Below, piece after piece: positions 43,988 through 57,041 of a stretch of 64,000 nt of DNA. Under the pieces are notes generated by a model. That model worked only from the letters and a program-made list of their open reading frames with translations, had not been told where the DNA came from and searched no databases. The first letter of the stretch is position 1. Every line of letters begins with the position of its first letter. Origin of the DNA: Nannochloropsis salina CCMP1776 (lineage: Eukaryota > Sar > Eustigmatophyceae > Eustigmatales > Monodopsidaceae); the NCBI GenBank assembly GCA_004565275.1, contig SDOX01000128.1, forward strand, positions 839-64,838. The letters are read 5' to 3'. The position numbers and the translations under genes are program-made.

Positions 43988-45369
43988 TTAGTACACCTCC
44001 ACGTGCCACTGGTGGTTCTTCTTGAGCCCTTCCAACATTTCCTTCCACTCAATGCCTTTCTCCTGGGCGACGCGCTCTAAGGTGTCCTGAATGCCGGGCA
44101 TCATCCCCTTGAGACCGCAGAAGTAAATGTGCGCGCCCTTGGAAAGCCGGTCGAAGATCTCGTCCGCATATTCCTCCATCTTGTCCTGAATGTACATCTT
44201 CCCACCCTTCTTGTTCTCCTGCTCACGGGAGAGGGCGTAGTCGACGCGGAAGTTGTTCGGGTACGCCTTCTTCACCTCTTGCCACTCGTCGTCGTAGAGC
44301 AGCGAGTCCTTGTTTGCCACGCCCAGGAACAACCAGGCCAGACCCTTGAACGCCTTGCGGGCGGGCGTATCCTCCACGAACAAGCGGCGGACGAAGGTAC
44401 GGTACGGGGCGATACCCGTGCCCGTTGCCACCATGATCAAATCCGCCTCGGGCGTCTTCTCGGGGATGAGCATCACTTTCCCCGTGGGCCCAGCCAGGGC
44501 CACGCTGTCCCCCGGCTTGGCATCGCAGAGGTAGTTGGAGCAAATGCCCTTCTTCGCTGGGTCCTCAGCATTCAATTCGGGGCACCAGTAGGTGGCGCGG
44601 CGGACGCAAAGGGAAGCGGTTTGCCCCTTCATGTCGTCACCGTAGCGGGTGGAAGCGATCGAGTACAGACGCACATTGTTCGGCTTTCCGTTCTTGGGGT
44701 TGATGCCGGGGGGCACCACACCGTAGGATTGCCCCTCCCAGTACGGCATGGCTCCTCCGTGGTCGATGATGATGTGGCAGGTCTCCCCCGTGGCCTTGGG
44801 GCCCACGATGCGCTTCACGCTCACGATCTTACCCGTGTGCGGCTCCTTGTTCTTGTACGTGTTGAGGGGGATGTTGCTCTGGTCGGAGTACGGATTCGCC
44901 TCCAAGAAATCTTGAGCACCGCTGGTGCCGCCAGCCGCGGCGGGTTTCCCTGTCATGGACTCGAGGGAGGAGAAAGAGGCAAAGGAGCCATCGTCCGCCT
45001 CAGCCTCCCCGAACCAGGGATCCAAATCCGCAGCAGCCGCCTTGCTGGCTTGCTCGGCAGCGACCTCCAAAGTCTTGAGCTGATCAGCCGAGAGGGACTT
45101 ACGGACGTTGTCGGGGATGCGGGCCGAGGCCTGTCATGAAAAGCGGAAACGACCAATAGCGTACAAAGACGGTAAGACATGAGTTGATGCATGGTCGGTA
45201 GTGCGCCATGCTTTCGATGCAGAGAGGGAAAAGAAAATGTTCGGAATGGAGGGAAGCAAGGCAAGCACGCACTCACCAGATGGGTCGCCTGGCGCGTGGA
45301 AGGCATAGGGGGCACGAATGCCACCGCGCTGGAGGCCAGCAGGGCGCTTACGGTGAGAGACAGACGCAT
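43988..45369 (-). CDS. PETH: Ferredoxin-NADP+ reductase, plastid
   Basis: Final enzyme of photosynthetic electron flow, passing electrons from ferredoxin to NADP+. Two exons on the minus strand, 45369-45277 and 45130-43988, phase 0, 411 residues. Exon 1 is a signal peptide ending [10 protein letters not shown], the A-F plastid address. After a linker, the FNR core starts with [23 protein letters not shown] motif RLYSIAST, second FAD block [24 protein letters not shown] motif [34 protein letters not shown], and the C-terminal [16 protein letters not shown] with final WHVEVY, whose terminal Tyr stacks on the flavin. Length is normal for plastid FNR with a long leader. Intron splits leader from mature protein, as in several neighbours. 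Confidence 0.95.
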
Positions 45370-46659
45370 GGTGTAGATCTGTGAGATAGATAGAGGTGGG
45401 GAGTGCGTGAGCTAAAAAGTGCGATGGAGCATTGACGCCTTAGTCATCACTGCGACGTATCCTCGAAACCCCCTTTGACATCGGCTTGGCGCTTATAGTC
45501 CCATTTCCTCGTCAGTTTTTCGCTGTTATTTTACAGTTTTCATTCATTTAACGCTTTGGACGGCTCGTCCTCCCGCGTGGTGTCAAAAGTCATAGAACAA
45601 GGATCGAAAACTCTAGCCAAGCACGCGTCCACGCGCCCTTCCGAGCCAGGAGCACACTAGCATGCCACACGAGGGACGGGGCCAGGCCGCTTCATGTCCA
45701 CACTGCATCTCCAAATCGAAACGAACATGATTAGAATGAGCATAGCATTGTACGGGAGTCTTGGCTATCCACACGGTCGCCACGCGTGTGTGCGTAATTT
45801 ACGAGCATGCGTGAACGAGGGAAAAAGAAAGGACAGGGTTCATGTCGCGCCTATCCTCTGCGTCTTAGTGCATCCACCTCCCCTAAAACCATCTTCATAC
45901 TTTTCATTTATTAAACTTGATAAAGTGTCGCTCGCATCGTACAATGCTCTTATAAGAAGAGGGGAAAGGAGAGGCTGCAGGACAGCGAGCCAAGATACGC
46001 GGCCTTCCCCATCTTCATCTTACTTCTGAGAAAGACGTTGCGTGGAAAAGCACATATGTGCCAGAGGACGGACTTCCGGAACTAACGCTTGAGTTTCACG
46101 TGAAATCACGTTGACGAGGAGATGGTCGTAAAGTTCTCATCTTCGGAGACGTTCAAAGGGAAAAACAATTTGCAATAATAAAGTGGACCAAGACCCGAGC
46201 AAATTGAACACAAATCTTTTCCTGGACAGATGCCACAGACCTCACAAGCCCCCCAGAAGGCAGGAACTTATTTCGAAATGATATGATGTGACTCGAAGCA
46301 CTGATGCTTCATGCAATGTATAGTCATTAAGTAAGGTGGTTTGAAAGTAACAATGCGATGTCTCAGTGTCGTACTCTTGCAGCGGAGACACAGGGTGACC
46401 TCCTGGTCCCTATAGCCTCTGAGGAGAAGGAAGAAAAAAATAAATAAACGATGACCTCCGACCTGCTTGTCTGCTTCGAAGGATTGCGTACAATTGGTGA
46501 CTGGTAATATCCACAATCCATTGTTTTGCTTTTGTATCAAAGTAGCACCCAACGTCTCCACCGCCTTGGCATCTTTCATCACCAGCGCGATTCTCCCCCG
46601 GGCTTGCACCCTTGATCTCCGCGCAGATATTACCGAGAGGGCAGAGTGAATTTCTGGTA
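45370..46659. other. Intergenic; one unassigned minus-strand open frame
   Basis: About 1.3 kb. A minus-strand stretch near 46470-46600 reads RIALVMKDAKAVETLGATLI and could be an exon of something, but no start, splice partner or family is recognised. Confidence 0.35.
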
Positions 46660-48398
46660 TCAAATGTACGCGTTGCGCTTGTCCCACTCCACCACGTCTG
46701 TGTAGCTCAACGCACCACCGAATATATCCAAGGCACTGCCTATCGTCAAATCCACCTGTATTCAAGGAGGGCCTTTCCTTATCACAATCGCAAACATGCA
46801 GGACATGCCCGACCAGTCAAACACCACGCACCTTGTTCTTGCCCAGCTCAGTCACCCGTTCTAAGTCCTCGATGGACCGCGCTCCTCCGGCGTACGTCAC
46901 GGGTATGGGTGAGATGTCCCCCAGGAGCGTGACCAAATCCTCCTGTCAAAGAAAGTACAGTCGCGCATGAGAAACCAAGCCTTGAAAGCATTAGACTGCT
47001 ATCTCAAAGAATTAAAAAAGGACCTAATTCCCTGGATTGGGCCGACAAGGTTTTCCCGGGGGCTATGGACGGCATTCCCCTGCCCTCAGAGCCTCTTTCC
47101 GACCTTCAACTCAGGCATCCTCTGCTACGTGCGCGAGGGGTCCAGATCCCTGTACACCATCTACCACAGCAATCCCTCCCACGGACCACTCTTTTCCATT
47201 CTTATTCGCTCCCTCGTTTCCCCTCACCCCTCTAAAACCTCCTCCCCCTCTCCCCCCCTCCTCATTACCATGATGCCAACCTGCTTCCCCTCCACATCCA
47301 CGCCATGCACCAAAAACTCATCGCAGTGCATCGATAAGCGATTTACATTCTCGCGGCTGGGAGAAGAGGGAGGAGGGAAGGAAAGAGGGAGAGAAGGAGG
47401 AAGAAGATGGTGAGCCTGGCAGGCAGAAAAAGAGCTCCATCGTGAGCTACCTCATTCCTGTCGCTCTTCATTTACTTACACCCAGGTCCCCAGGTCCCCC
47501 CCCCCCCTTCCCGCCCTTCCTCCCGCCCTCCCTCCCTCCCTCCCTCCTACGTAATCGCAAAGTCTGTGTAGGTCTGCCACTTGTCTTTTACCACGTAGTA
47601 AGGCCCTTCCGGCCCGTCGGAAGCCTTTCGACGGCAGCTCAAGTCTACCACCTGCAGGATAGCGCCCATACATTTGAGAACAGGAGTTAACACGCCCATC
47701 GCTACCTTACACTCCGCTTCAAATCCCCCTCCCTCCCTCTCTCCCTCCCTCGCACGCACCAGTCGTTCCTTCCCCACCGTGATCTCCATCTCTTTCAACC
47801 GCGCCCAATCCAACGTCGACCCGTTGAACAAAAAAGAAGTCACAATGACGTGACTAGCTCCTGCTTCTAGGAATTTCTGAGCGTTTTGGGGGGTGATCCC
47901 CCCCCCCACTTGAAGGCCCTGCGGATATGCCCGCAGCGCCTTCAACGCCGCCTCTTCGCATCCGCCCCCCAACATGATCACGTGCCCACCCTTCAAATCG
48001 TCGGTTTTGTACATTCTGACAGGTAAGGAAATGTGGGGAGAGAAAGGGTCGCTAGGCGCGTTAGAGGCCTCAACGACGGATGACGGTCTAGCCTGCTAAA
48101 GGATGTCTCATCACCAGATGCTGCAATGCCTTCCTTCTCATTCAAAACCCAAAAAATATCGCTGTCTTTCTTCGGGCTTTGGATTTGCGCAACTTGCTTT
48201 CGTTGTTCCCTTCGACACATCTCATGTTACGCTCCAAGCTTCCCTCCCGCGGCCTCTCTCTCCCTACTTGGCAAAGTCTTCTGCGCTCATGGTGGCCTCA
48301 AAGTTTGTCACAAGGGCGGCATCGCTTCCAGTCAAAGAGGAACCAACGATCTGCTTCACTTTTCCTGCATGAAGATCAATGCATGGGCGAAAAACCAT
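46660..48398 (-). CDS. hisA: Histidine biosynthesis isomerase HisA (HIS6/HISN3 type)
   Basis: Converts ProFAR to PRFAR, the fourth step of histidine synthesis. Six exons on the minus strand: 48398-48268, 48015-47760, 47651-47551, 47356-47269, 46942-46832 and 46755-46660, total 261 codons (260 residues, the size of yeast HIS6). The barrel begins [19 protein letters not shown], with the catalytic aspartate in [11 protein letters not shown]. Then [69 protein letters not shown] with the second catalytic aspartate, [19 protein letters not shown] and [18 protein letters not shown]. These follow the eukaryotic HISN3 form closely. No plastid leader is present in this model; either the protein is cytosolic or an upstream exon is missing. 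Exon 5's lower border may be off by one base. Confidence 0.92.
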
Positions 48399-50806
48399 TT
48401 TTACTGTGTGGAAGAGGCGGGAGGTTGAACTGTTCAGCGGAACGAATTGAAAAAAAGATGACAGAGGATTGAATGAGATAGATATCAGAATGTCATGAAA
48501 ATCTTAAAAAATAAAGGCCAGGATGGAGATAGTAAGCAAGAAATGGACGTATGAAAGAAAAAGGGTGAGAGGTGGGGGCGTGTGGTAGGGCGCACATCGG
48601 GGCTCACTTAAAAAAAAAGAAATCAAGCGATGCCTGAATTATTCGACAGAGGACACACGATGACCACAAGGTCCAACAAATATGAAGCGTGGGCGTGTCC
48701 CAGAAAGCATTGAAATGCCTCGCATTGCAGCGGACGTATGGCCACAGTTACGCGACCTGGTGGGAAGGACGCAGTCCGGCGAGTCGCTAAACCACATTCA
48801 ACGACTGAGGTTTTTGTGATTGCTGACAAAACATTTCTGTCTACCAGTCGTGCGACTGCCACGGCCGTAAAAATTGAAACTTTTCCATTAGCTTTCCCCG
48901 GTCTGCCGTGGTCGCGATGGCGTCCCGATTGGATCTTGTGCACAGGCATACCAGTGCTGAGAGGAGGAGACATGGAGCATACAAACGCGTCTGCCCCGCT
49001 AGAATTTTAAGCATTTCGCTTACTTTGGGCCAGCGTTCAGTTCTATTTGAGTGGAGATATGAATCTGATATAAGAGCCGCCCTGACAAATTATTGACAGA
49101 TGGAAAACAACGAAAAGAAGAGGTTCATATTCAACGAGGTCGTCTGAGTAGTCAAGGGGAACGTATAGTTTACGATTCTATAGCCACACAGGATGGCGAC
49201 AACATCGGGTGAGACTGCGCGTGTCGAGACTTTAAATTGAATCCCTATATCGTTACGAACTTCATCGGTCCATTGTATCGACGCCCCCCAACTAACGAGC
49301 AGTCATTTCTCCGTCTGTGCATCCTATTCCAGCCCCCCTTCCTCCTTGCCTCCCGCCATAGCCCCCTCCTTTCCTCCAGCTTTTCCACTGACTGTCCCTC
49401 TGTGGCATGTGCTCGTGCTCATATGGCCATCGATCACCCCAACAGGCCTCAGCAGGAAAAGTACACGTGCAAAAGAAGAGGATGTTCTCCTACAGCACAT
49501 CCTTTCCTTCTCCTCCGCCCCTCCTCCCCCCCCCGCAATGCCCCACGATGGGCGCCATTCCATGCATTCCAACGATAATTGTCCAACAACCTCGACGGAC
49601 TTCGACTCGGCAAGGAGGTTCGTTTTCCCCCCCAGGCCCCTCCTCTTTCCTTCCCCTTGTCCTTTCTCCCTTCCTTGCGAAGACCTCCCCCCATCCTCTG
49701 GCACCCTCTTCTTCCCACTCAGAAAGTCGGCGACGGTGGAAGCATGTACAGTAAAAGAGAAACTGAAAAGAAAAATGGCGGATGTGGCCGTTGGGACAGC
49801 GTTGTGCTCGATGCAGGGGCTGGCATTGGAAGGAGGGAGGCGGAAAGTAAGCAAGGACGGTGTGGGGGCGGGAGGGTTCAGGACGAAGGATGACAGGACG
49901 GGAGAGGGAGGAGGTTACTGTAAACACGACGCAGGGACGGCCGATAAGGAAGTACAGGGGGGGGAAGAGGAGGGTAGAGAGCCCTGTGACCTGAGTCGGC
50001 GATCATGAGGGCAGGGGGCAAGGACTTCCTTCGTCGTAGCTTGTTTTTCCTCCCCCCCTTCCCGAGGAGAACAGGGAGGTATGGGAGTGTCGGGGCAGGC
50101 CGCACTGCCCCAAGGCTGACGTACGATAGGTGGGGTGGAAGCGTGCAAGGAATGCCGAGATGGGAGTGGTGGGTGGTGTCCTTGTATATGTACATCTGAA
50201 GGGGGGAAAGCACGGCGATAGAAAAAAATGGCATGGTATAGATAGAAAAGCATCTCGCTCAAATTCTTTGTTTCTGATTCCCGCCGATAATAAGTGCTTC
50301 GCGGGCTAATCGTCGGCAAAGCGATGCACAACGAATGCAGGCAGTCTCTAGGATACCGCAGCTGACTCCTCTTTCCCCACCCCACTCCTACACTCCCGTG
50401 CTCTCGACGCCACCCACGTACAAGACACTCACGGGCTTCCCCCTGGTCTCCTCCGAATTCCCCGTCCCGACGGACGCCCTTCCCCACCCGAGGGCGCCCG
50501 ACCTGTGGGACCAAGGCCACCCCCCGCTATTCGACCGCCCCCCTCCCCCTCCAACTCCTCAAATTTGTGGCATCCTGCAGTCCGTTCCCGGCTCGACCCC
50601 TCCTTTCCCGCCCTCCTACCCTGGATTCCCGCACTTTTTTCTGAAAGAGCATCCCATACCTCTGTACATGTCTCACGTATATATATCAAGCAGGCCCGAG
50701 ACAAACCACAGAACCCAATTATACACTACCATGGCACACACGGCAACGACTCTCAAGCCCCCTCCCCCCTAAGCGGGTTCCCAAACTAACCGCCCCGAAA
50801 TCACTC
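48399..50806. other. Long intergenic region, no gene seen
   Basis: About 2.4 kb between the HisA start and the 3' end of the membrane-protein gene. Several open frames at 49240-50770 on both strands are proline- or glycine-rich shadows of CT-rich DNA; none has a recognisable domain. Confidence 0.4.
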
Positions 50807-53627
50807 TTACGAAAAGTGACGATTTACTCTCCGCAGTTTCCTGTCTCCCCCTGCCCTTCCCCTCCCTCCACTGCCCCCCCCCGCCGCTCCACCAAGCCCT
50901 GTGGATGCCACGTCGGTCTCCCGCAACGTCGACCGGAACGCAGAGACAGCGGAAAACGGCGCGAAGGACGCCATCAAGCGACGCCCTTGCCTGCCCACTC
51001 GTTCCACGAGCCCAGCCAAGGTCGGGCTCGGTCCCTTCCCCGCAGGGTCCTCCGCGTCCAGCTGACGAAAGAGCAGGCCCAAAATATCCTGTCCGTCGCT
51101 GGCACAACCATCAAAATGCAATTGCACGGGACGTTGGTCCGTGAACGCGCTCGTTCCCAAGGGCCCGACCTGCCGTCCCGTGATGCGGTACTGGATGAAA
51201 TTCAGGGCGTGCAGGAAGGACTCAAAGGGACGCCGGAACGGGTCCCATCCAGCGCCTTCGAACTGCATCCAGGTGTCGCCGTCCCCCGTCCGTCCTGTAG
51301 GAAGGGCGGGAGGGAAAGGGTTGGGCGCAGGTGAGGGAGGGGTGTGTGGGTGAATACCGAGTAAGAGCGGTCTGGCCAGGCATTACGAGACTGAAGGCGA
51401 GTCGTTTCCGTGCAACGAAATAACAGCAACACAGCTGGCGCGCAGAGGAAAGGATAAGGTGGCCCGTCACGAAGAACACAACTCTGACTCCTCTTTCTCT
51501 CTTCCCTTCCTCCTACCCGTCAAAATCGTCCTCAGCACGGAGCCTTGGTCGATCCCATACATGGGCACGGTGGACAGGTGGGACGAAGTGCGTCGGTAGG
51601 AGTCCTGCATCCGCACGAACCAGGAATAGAAGGCCCCTCTGTCGTTCTCGATGACCACGTGCGCCCCCCGAAGGATCTCACTCATGAGGGTCAGGGAGTC
51701 GACGCGGGGAGGGGGAGGGGGGGCGATGGGGTGGGGACGCGAGGAGAAGGACGGGGCCGGGGGGTCGGTCTCCCCGTCCTGAGCGCAGCCGCAGTTGCAG
51801 AGACGGACCATGATGGTCCCCAGGAGCTCTTGATCGAAGTTGTCCAGGTCGATGAGCTAGAGGGAGCGAGGGAGGTAGGTAAGGAAGGAATGAGACGAGG
51901 ATCGTCGCATACGCAGCCACGCAAGTCCACCGCCCGCGGCGTGAGACCTCCCTCCCTCCTTTCCTACCCTCACACCACAAGACAGACACACCCACCCTCC
52001 CTCCCCCCTTTTCTCCCTCCCTCCCACTTCCCTCACTCCCTCCCTCCCTCCCTCCCTCCCTCCCTCCCTCCCTTTCTTACCTGGGCCTGCTCCTCCGACA
52101 AATTCATCTTGTACGTGGCACTACACATTTTTGCCGGGGGGGGCAGCGGGTGGAACGAACGGCGTTTTCCCATGCGAAACTCCACTTCTTCGTCCAGAAC
52201 ATCTCCCTCATCTGCCCCCTCTGCCTTCTCCCCTCGTCTTCCTCGCTTTCCGCCCTCCCCTTCCTCCCTCCCTCCCTCCTCTCCTGACTCCTCCTTCGCC
52301 GCTGCCAATTTCACGCTGCCTCTGCTAGCGCTCTGGCTAGTGATGAGGCTTTGTCCCATCGTAGGTACCAAATCACGGACAGACTCTGCCTCTGTCGCTC
52401 CTTCCTCCGTGACTTCTCCCCCGTCCTCCAACCCTTCCTCCCTCCCGCCCTGCTCCACCCCCTCCGTCGCAGGTCCTGTTCTTGCAGGTAGCAACTCCTC
52501 TCCTGCTCTTGCCCGCACAAGCCCGTCCTCCTTCCCTCCCTCCACCTCGACCAGCGCCCGGCCAGCACGTCGGGAGAAGTCCGAGCTTTCCGAGTGCAAG
52601 CTGTTCACGACAGGGATGTAGTCTGGTCAGGAGGGAGGAGGGAGGGAGGGAGGGAGGGAGGGAGGGAGGGAGGGAGGAACGAGGGAAGGGAAAAGCAAGG
52701 CATGAGACCCGCGTGAGCGTGTGGAAGAGCATAAACAAGAACAGGGACCTAACAAAGGCGGGACGGGGGGCGGGAGGGAGGGCGGGGTCTCACCTGCCCC
52801 CTCGATAATGGCCAGCACGTTTCCAAGGCGGGTGCTACGCGCGTGCCGGTGGAGGGAAATGTAAAGGACGGCGACAAGACTGAGGAGAACGATGATGGCG
52901 ACCGACAGGCCGGTAAAGACGAAGAGGAAGGTGCGACCGTGCCGGCGCCGGCGGTGATGGGAGGTGAGGGTCCGGGTACGCTTTTGGGGGGAAGAGCTCA
53001 CGAGGCCCTCCAGAGCCGGAGTGGTCTCACCGCAGTTGCGGCTGCTGCACACGCTACTGTCGCTGCTGGTGGGGCTGGCACTACAGGCACCGCCAGATTT
53101 CACGGGCAAGATCCCCAAGGTGCTGTGTGAAAGTTGGGACAAGGGCGGGCGTGGGTGAAAGTGAGGGAAAGTACATAGGCGGGGAGGGAGACAAGACTGG
53201 AAGTGGACAGCTTTTTCTCCTCTCCACGGCCGACACTACCCTACTCCGTGCCTGAACTTGGGTCACCTTCTTCCCTCCCTCCTCCTTTCTGCCTCACTCA
53301 CCCCGCGGCATGTGTTCCGCTCCCGCCCCCGGCGGCCGCTCCTTGACCTCCCAGAAGAGTGCTGGCCAGGGGAAAGAGACATTTGGCCTCCGTGTGAGGG
53401 CTCGGGCCCCGCGGACGATTAAACATGCGCTTGCCATGGTGAATGTGGCTGCCGTGGGTGGAATCAGGGGGACCTTGCTCGATTTCCCAAGGTTGTATGT
53501 GTTGCGCGTGGCCGGTCGGAGGGCGGGGAATGAAGAAGGATGGGAGGGCGGGGCGGGCCGGGGAGGACTCCGATCCCAGCAAAGTCACATTTTCTTCCCC
53601 TTCTTCAGGGAGCTGATCGTCCTCCAT
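50807..53627 (-). CDS. Type II single-pass membrane protein, unknown family
   Basis: Unknown family, but a strong gene model: five exons on the minus strand, 53627-53302, 53122-52794, 52622-52081, 51856-51517 and 51294-50807, total exactly 675 codons with phases 2, 1, 0 and 1. Residues 1-170 are acidic at the start (MEDDQLPEEGEENVTLLG) and otherwise disordered. A cluster of arginines (HHRRRRHGR) precedes one transmembrane helix at about 173-198 (VFTGLSVAIIVLLSLVAVLY), so the long C-terminal part should face the lumen or outside. That part holds a spacer, then ATYKMNLSEEQAQLIDLDNF, VRLCNCGCAQDGE, MSEILRGAHVVIENDRGAFY, SWFVRMQDSYRR, STVPMYGIDQGSVLRTIL and DPFRRPFESFLHALNFIQYR. The ordered, aromatic-rich domain from about 430 to 590 looks like a conserved globular fold. 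I assign no function. Confidence 0.7.
52033..52073 (+). repeat. CCCT tract in an intron of the membrane-protein gene
   Basis: Plus-strand CCCT units; in the sense of the minus-strand gene a GGGA tract starting within ten bases of the donor at 52080. Confidence 0.9.
52631..52678 (+). repeat. (GGGA)n tract in an intron of the membrane-protein gene
   Basis: Run of GGGAGGGA; in the gene sense a CCCT tract just upstream of the acceptor next to 52622. Confidence 0.9.
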
Positions 53628-54681
53628 CTCCCCGTGCAGCGCTCCATCGAACTACGGGATGGCAAGAAAGAGGGGTGGAGTGCATGAATCGTGCTGACCT
53701 CTCTCTCGGTACAGATCTTTCCATGACCGGCCTTACCTCTTCCTCCCCCTCCCACCGACGTCCGGGAGAAATGATGTCCGTCATATCAGGCAGTTTTTTT
53801 AACACCCAAACTCTCTTTGAGACGGATGTGTGGGCATGCCTGTCGGAACGTCGTGCGATTGTCAGCTTGGAAACGAATGTCGAATGGCGAGGGATGACGG
53901 CACACGGGTGACACGGACGTGACCTTCTTCCCGAAGGAACATTCTAACACCCTGTCCATCAGAAAAACAATCTTGCTTCCCCGTACAAGCCAACCAAGGG
54001 AAGACAGGAGACTACACAAGACACAGAGATGGCGGTGCAGTGGTCGTTGAACCCCCCAAAGTCTCCCTCTCTCCTACGTCTTGACCTGAACTTTCGATGA
54101 AAAGGACGGAGAGCGAGGGCAACATCCTCAAGGAAGTCAGATTCGACCCGTCCAAGGCAAAAAATTGTGTCCTTCGCCACACACCCCATCCTCAAGCACA
54201 CATTTAACGGTGCTACAATGCATACAACACACGGTCCGGGCGTTGCCTCTTGTTTTGGGGTTTCGATGTGTGATAGGATAGGATGAGGAAGAGCGACGTG
54301 TCGGCTGCTCGAGCTTGCTGGATTATGCCTGTCGGATAGGGGGGGGTGCCTTTTTTCTGGAACGAGACATAATAATGAAAGAGTTCACAGACGGATATCC
54401 ATGAAGGATGGACAGTGAAAGGTGGCGACTTGGAATCTTTGTGGGGGTTATTCTTTGATTTGTCAACACTCACCACTCGGTCCTGCCCTACAAAGAAAGT
54501 CATCAAGCGGATGTCAGACACAAAACGTGCTCGCACTGTACATTTTCTTTAAGACGTTGACTTGTAATTAGGCAAACCCTTTCCCACAAAAAGATTGATG
54601 TATTTAATGCAGTGAGTTCGATGGTCTTGCGGCGCATTTCCTGCGCGCTCTCTTTTTTTCAATCTATTGCACCACCTATAA
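53628..54681. other. Intergenic, no gene seen
   Basis: About 1 kb between the membrane-protein 5' end and the DUF155 3' end; nothing recognised. Confidence 0.5.
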
Positions 54682-55988
54682 CTAGACCAAAATCTGATGG
54701 TAAAGGTCTATACAAGACAAAACTATTTCCGCCGCAATCAGCACAATGATGATCCATTCCAATTTGTTGCTTTTCTGGTGATTGAGGACCTCCAGGAAAA
54801 ACTTCGTGTTGCTTTGCACGTGCGAGATTTTGTGTTCGACTTTGCCAAACCTGCAGGGAGGGACGGAAGGACACGGGAGACGAAGAATCCGTACTCCACT
54901 TGAGACGCTTTTGCATAAAATCAAAAAGATTTCGCCACTGATATGCGAGCACCCACGTACCGCTCCCCGATGCTGAACTCATCCCTGAGGTCGTTCCAAA
55001 GCGCGTCCAGCCGGTTGAAGTTCCAGGCCGGCTTCGATTGTTCTAGAAGCCCGGAGGACATGGCGTCGGTCAAAATTTTGTTGTTCAACGCCACCTGCAG
55101 GGAGGAGAATAAAAAGAGAGGGCGCCATGAGGGGAAAAGGAAGAACCAAGGCGGAGAAAAGCACCATGCCCCTGATTACATTCCACACGTCTATAAATCC
55201 TCCCTTCCTCTCCTTCCTCTCCCTCTACCCCGTCCTGATTCAACGCCTCCTCCCATTACCAGCTTGAACAGATCCTTCTTGTCCATCTCCGTGAAGACGC
55301 CCGAGCCCTCCACGCTGTTGTTCAATACCCGGAAGTCCTCCAGCATCCTATCCGCTTTCTTGTTGTAGAAGTTCAGCGCCACGGAGTGCCCTATCACGTC
55401 CGCCAGCACCTTGATCGAGTCCTCGTTGAGTTCACGCAACTGCACCACATCCTGGCCCATCACGTGGTATTTCTCCTGCCACGGGCGCACCCAGCACTCG
55501 AGCGTCTCCCGGAAACGGTGCGACTGAGGCACAACCTCCCCACAGTGTCGGGACAAGGAGTGCAAGTACTTGGCCTGCTCCCCGTCCGGCACGTTGAAGA
55601 ACACGACCGAGCCGTGCTTGAAGACAACCAAGGCGCTCTGGACGTTCTTCCATACCGTCCCTTCCTGGGAACTGTGTTTTCTTTCCCCCTTGTCCTCCAA
55701 GGGGACCAGCAGTAGATCGTCACTCATCTTATAGCCTTGCTGGGAGAGGAAATTGGCTTGCACGACCGAAACCAAGTCCAAATTCTGGCCTACGTAGAAA
55801 GCCATGACACTGACGCGCCCACCACTGGGCTCGATGACGGGCAAAGGGGCAGGGAGGGAGGGAGGGAGGGAGGGAGGCGGATCCGTCGTCAGGCTGTCGA
55901 CGTCCCCGTCGACTTCCAAACTGCCGGTGGAGGGCTTGGATGCAGCTAGGGGAGAAGAGGGTGGGGCACCGCGTCGGGCTATGCCCAT
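54682..55988 (-). CDS. RMD1: RMND1/DUF155 family membrane protein
   Basis: Members of this family (yeast Rmd1/Rmd8, human RMND1, plant RRG) are anchored by one C-terminal helix; RMND1 supports mitochondrial translation. Three exons on the minus strand, 55988-55260, 55094-54961 and 54850-54682, total 344 codons with phases 0 and 2. Conserved pieces: VSVMAFYVGQNLDLVSVV, SALVVFKHGSVVFFNVPD, VLADVIGHSVALNFYNKKAD, RMLEDFRVLNNSVEGSG, LNNKILTDAMSSGLLEQS, DALWNDLRDEFSIGERFGKV, EHKISHVQSNTKFFLEVLNH and the ending LEWIIIVLIAAEIVLSCIDL, a membrane helix. No classical plastid or mitochondrial leader is clear; the N-terminus up to residue 60 is proline/serine-rich. The ATG at 55988 is the first in the open frame; an upstream exon could exist. 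Confidence 0.85.
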
Positions 55989-57041
55989 TCCAGTTTTGGA
56001 CTGCTTCAGGTTTGACTGTTGGCTGATTTGAATATGCGCGACAAGAGGGATAGGGATAATGGCTTAGATGTGTAGCCTCCGAGGCTGTTGTTCCTTCCAC
56101 AAGTTTCCCAACATCGCTTTGCAATGGCAGCATGGAATAAAACGGGGGAAGACAAGGACGATGTCATGCTCTTTCATGATTGAGAAAAAACAAACCTGGT
56201 CATGCACGTCATTCTCCCAAGCACCTACCTACCTAGCTTGGCTGGAAAGGGAGGCAAATATGCCTCTGTTATGTGGTGTGAAACGCACCCAAAAATGATT
56301 CCAGCCCATGTAGAGGCACGCAGGCTCTCGTGATACACCCATCCTCCATCCTCGGGTCAGTGTGAGGCTTGTCTTGCTCGTGTTGCCGTGAGGCCTACGC
56401 CCATCCACGGCATGTGGCCGAGGCCGCATGGAGGCCAAAGGCGTCGTGGAGCCACCCAAGCTGCGCTTGCTTCCCCTCAACATACTGACAGTCGAGCTCG
56501 AGACAACCCCGACCCATTGTGTAGACTGCCGTCCTGTCGACAAAAGCATCCTATATCGGGAAAACCTACTGGAAGGAGAGTGATGCTAGTGAGTCTTCAA
56601 GAAGCCAAACAACGATGATAGAAGACGGCACCTCGTTGCCCCCATGGAATGCGGGTCGACCATGCAACAGAAGTTTCCACAAGAACCTTGCAATTGAGAA
56701 AAGTGTCCCGTGCATTGCCTGCAGCCACACGCAGCCTAGGACGACTGACGTGAAAGGGAAAGGAACAGTAGGAGTCTCGCTAACCTCGCCTGCAAGTACC
56801 TGCGGCCTCCCAGGCCTTTTGTCCCGATACGGCATAAAATCCCACGCAGAGGCACGCATGTTCTTGTTCTTTCCACTCTCGGGGCCGATATGTACTTTTT
56901 AAAAGCGTGGCCATTTTGCTTTATGAATGCGTATCTTATCTTTTTAACAAGCTTCCTCTCTACGACCGATCCCCACAGGAAAACCTGGGAGGGAGGGACG
57001 CAGCCAAATACTCTCCTAGTACAGTCAAAATATTGCACGCC
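55989..57041. other. Intergenic, divergent DUF155 / NECAP
   Basis: About 1 kb, no coding exon or known element supported. Confidence 0.5.

Noticed and set aside
44129-45139. 336-residue plus-strand open frame opposite FNR
   Set aside because: Antisense shadow of the highly biased FNR codons.
49324-50008. Overlapping open frames on both strands
   Set aside because: Simple-sequence composition, no splice or domain evidence.
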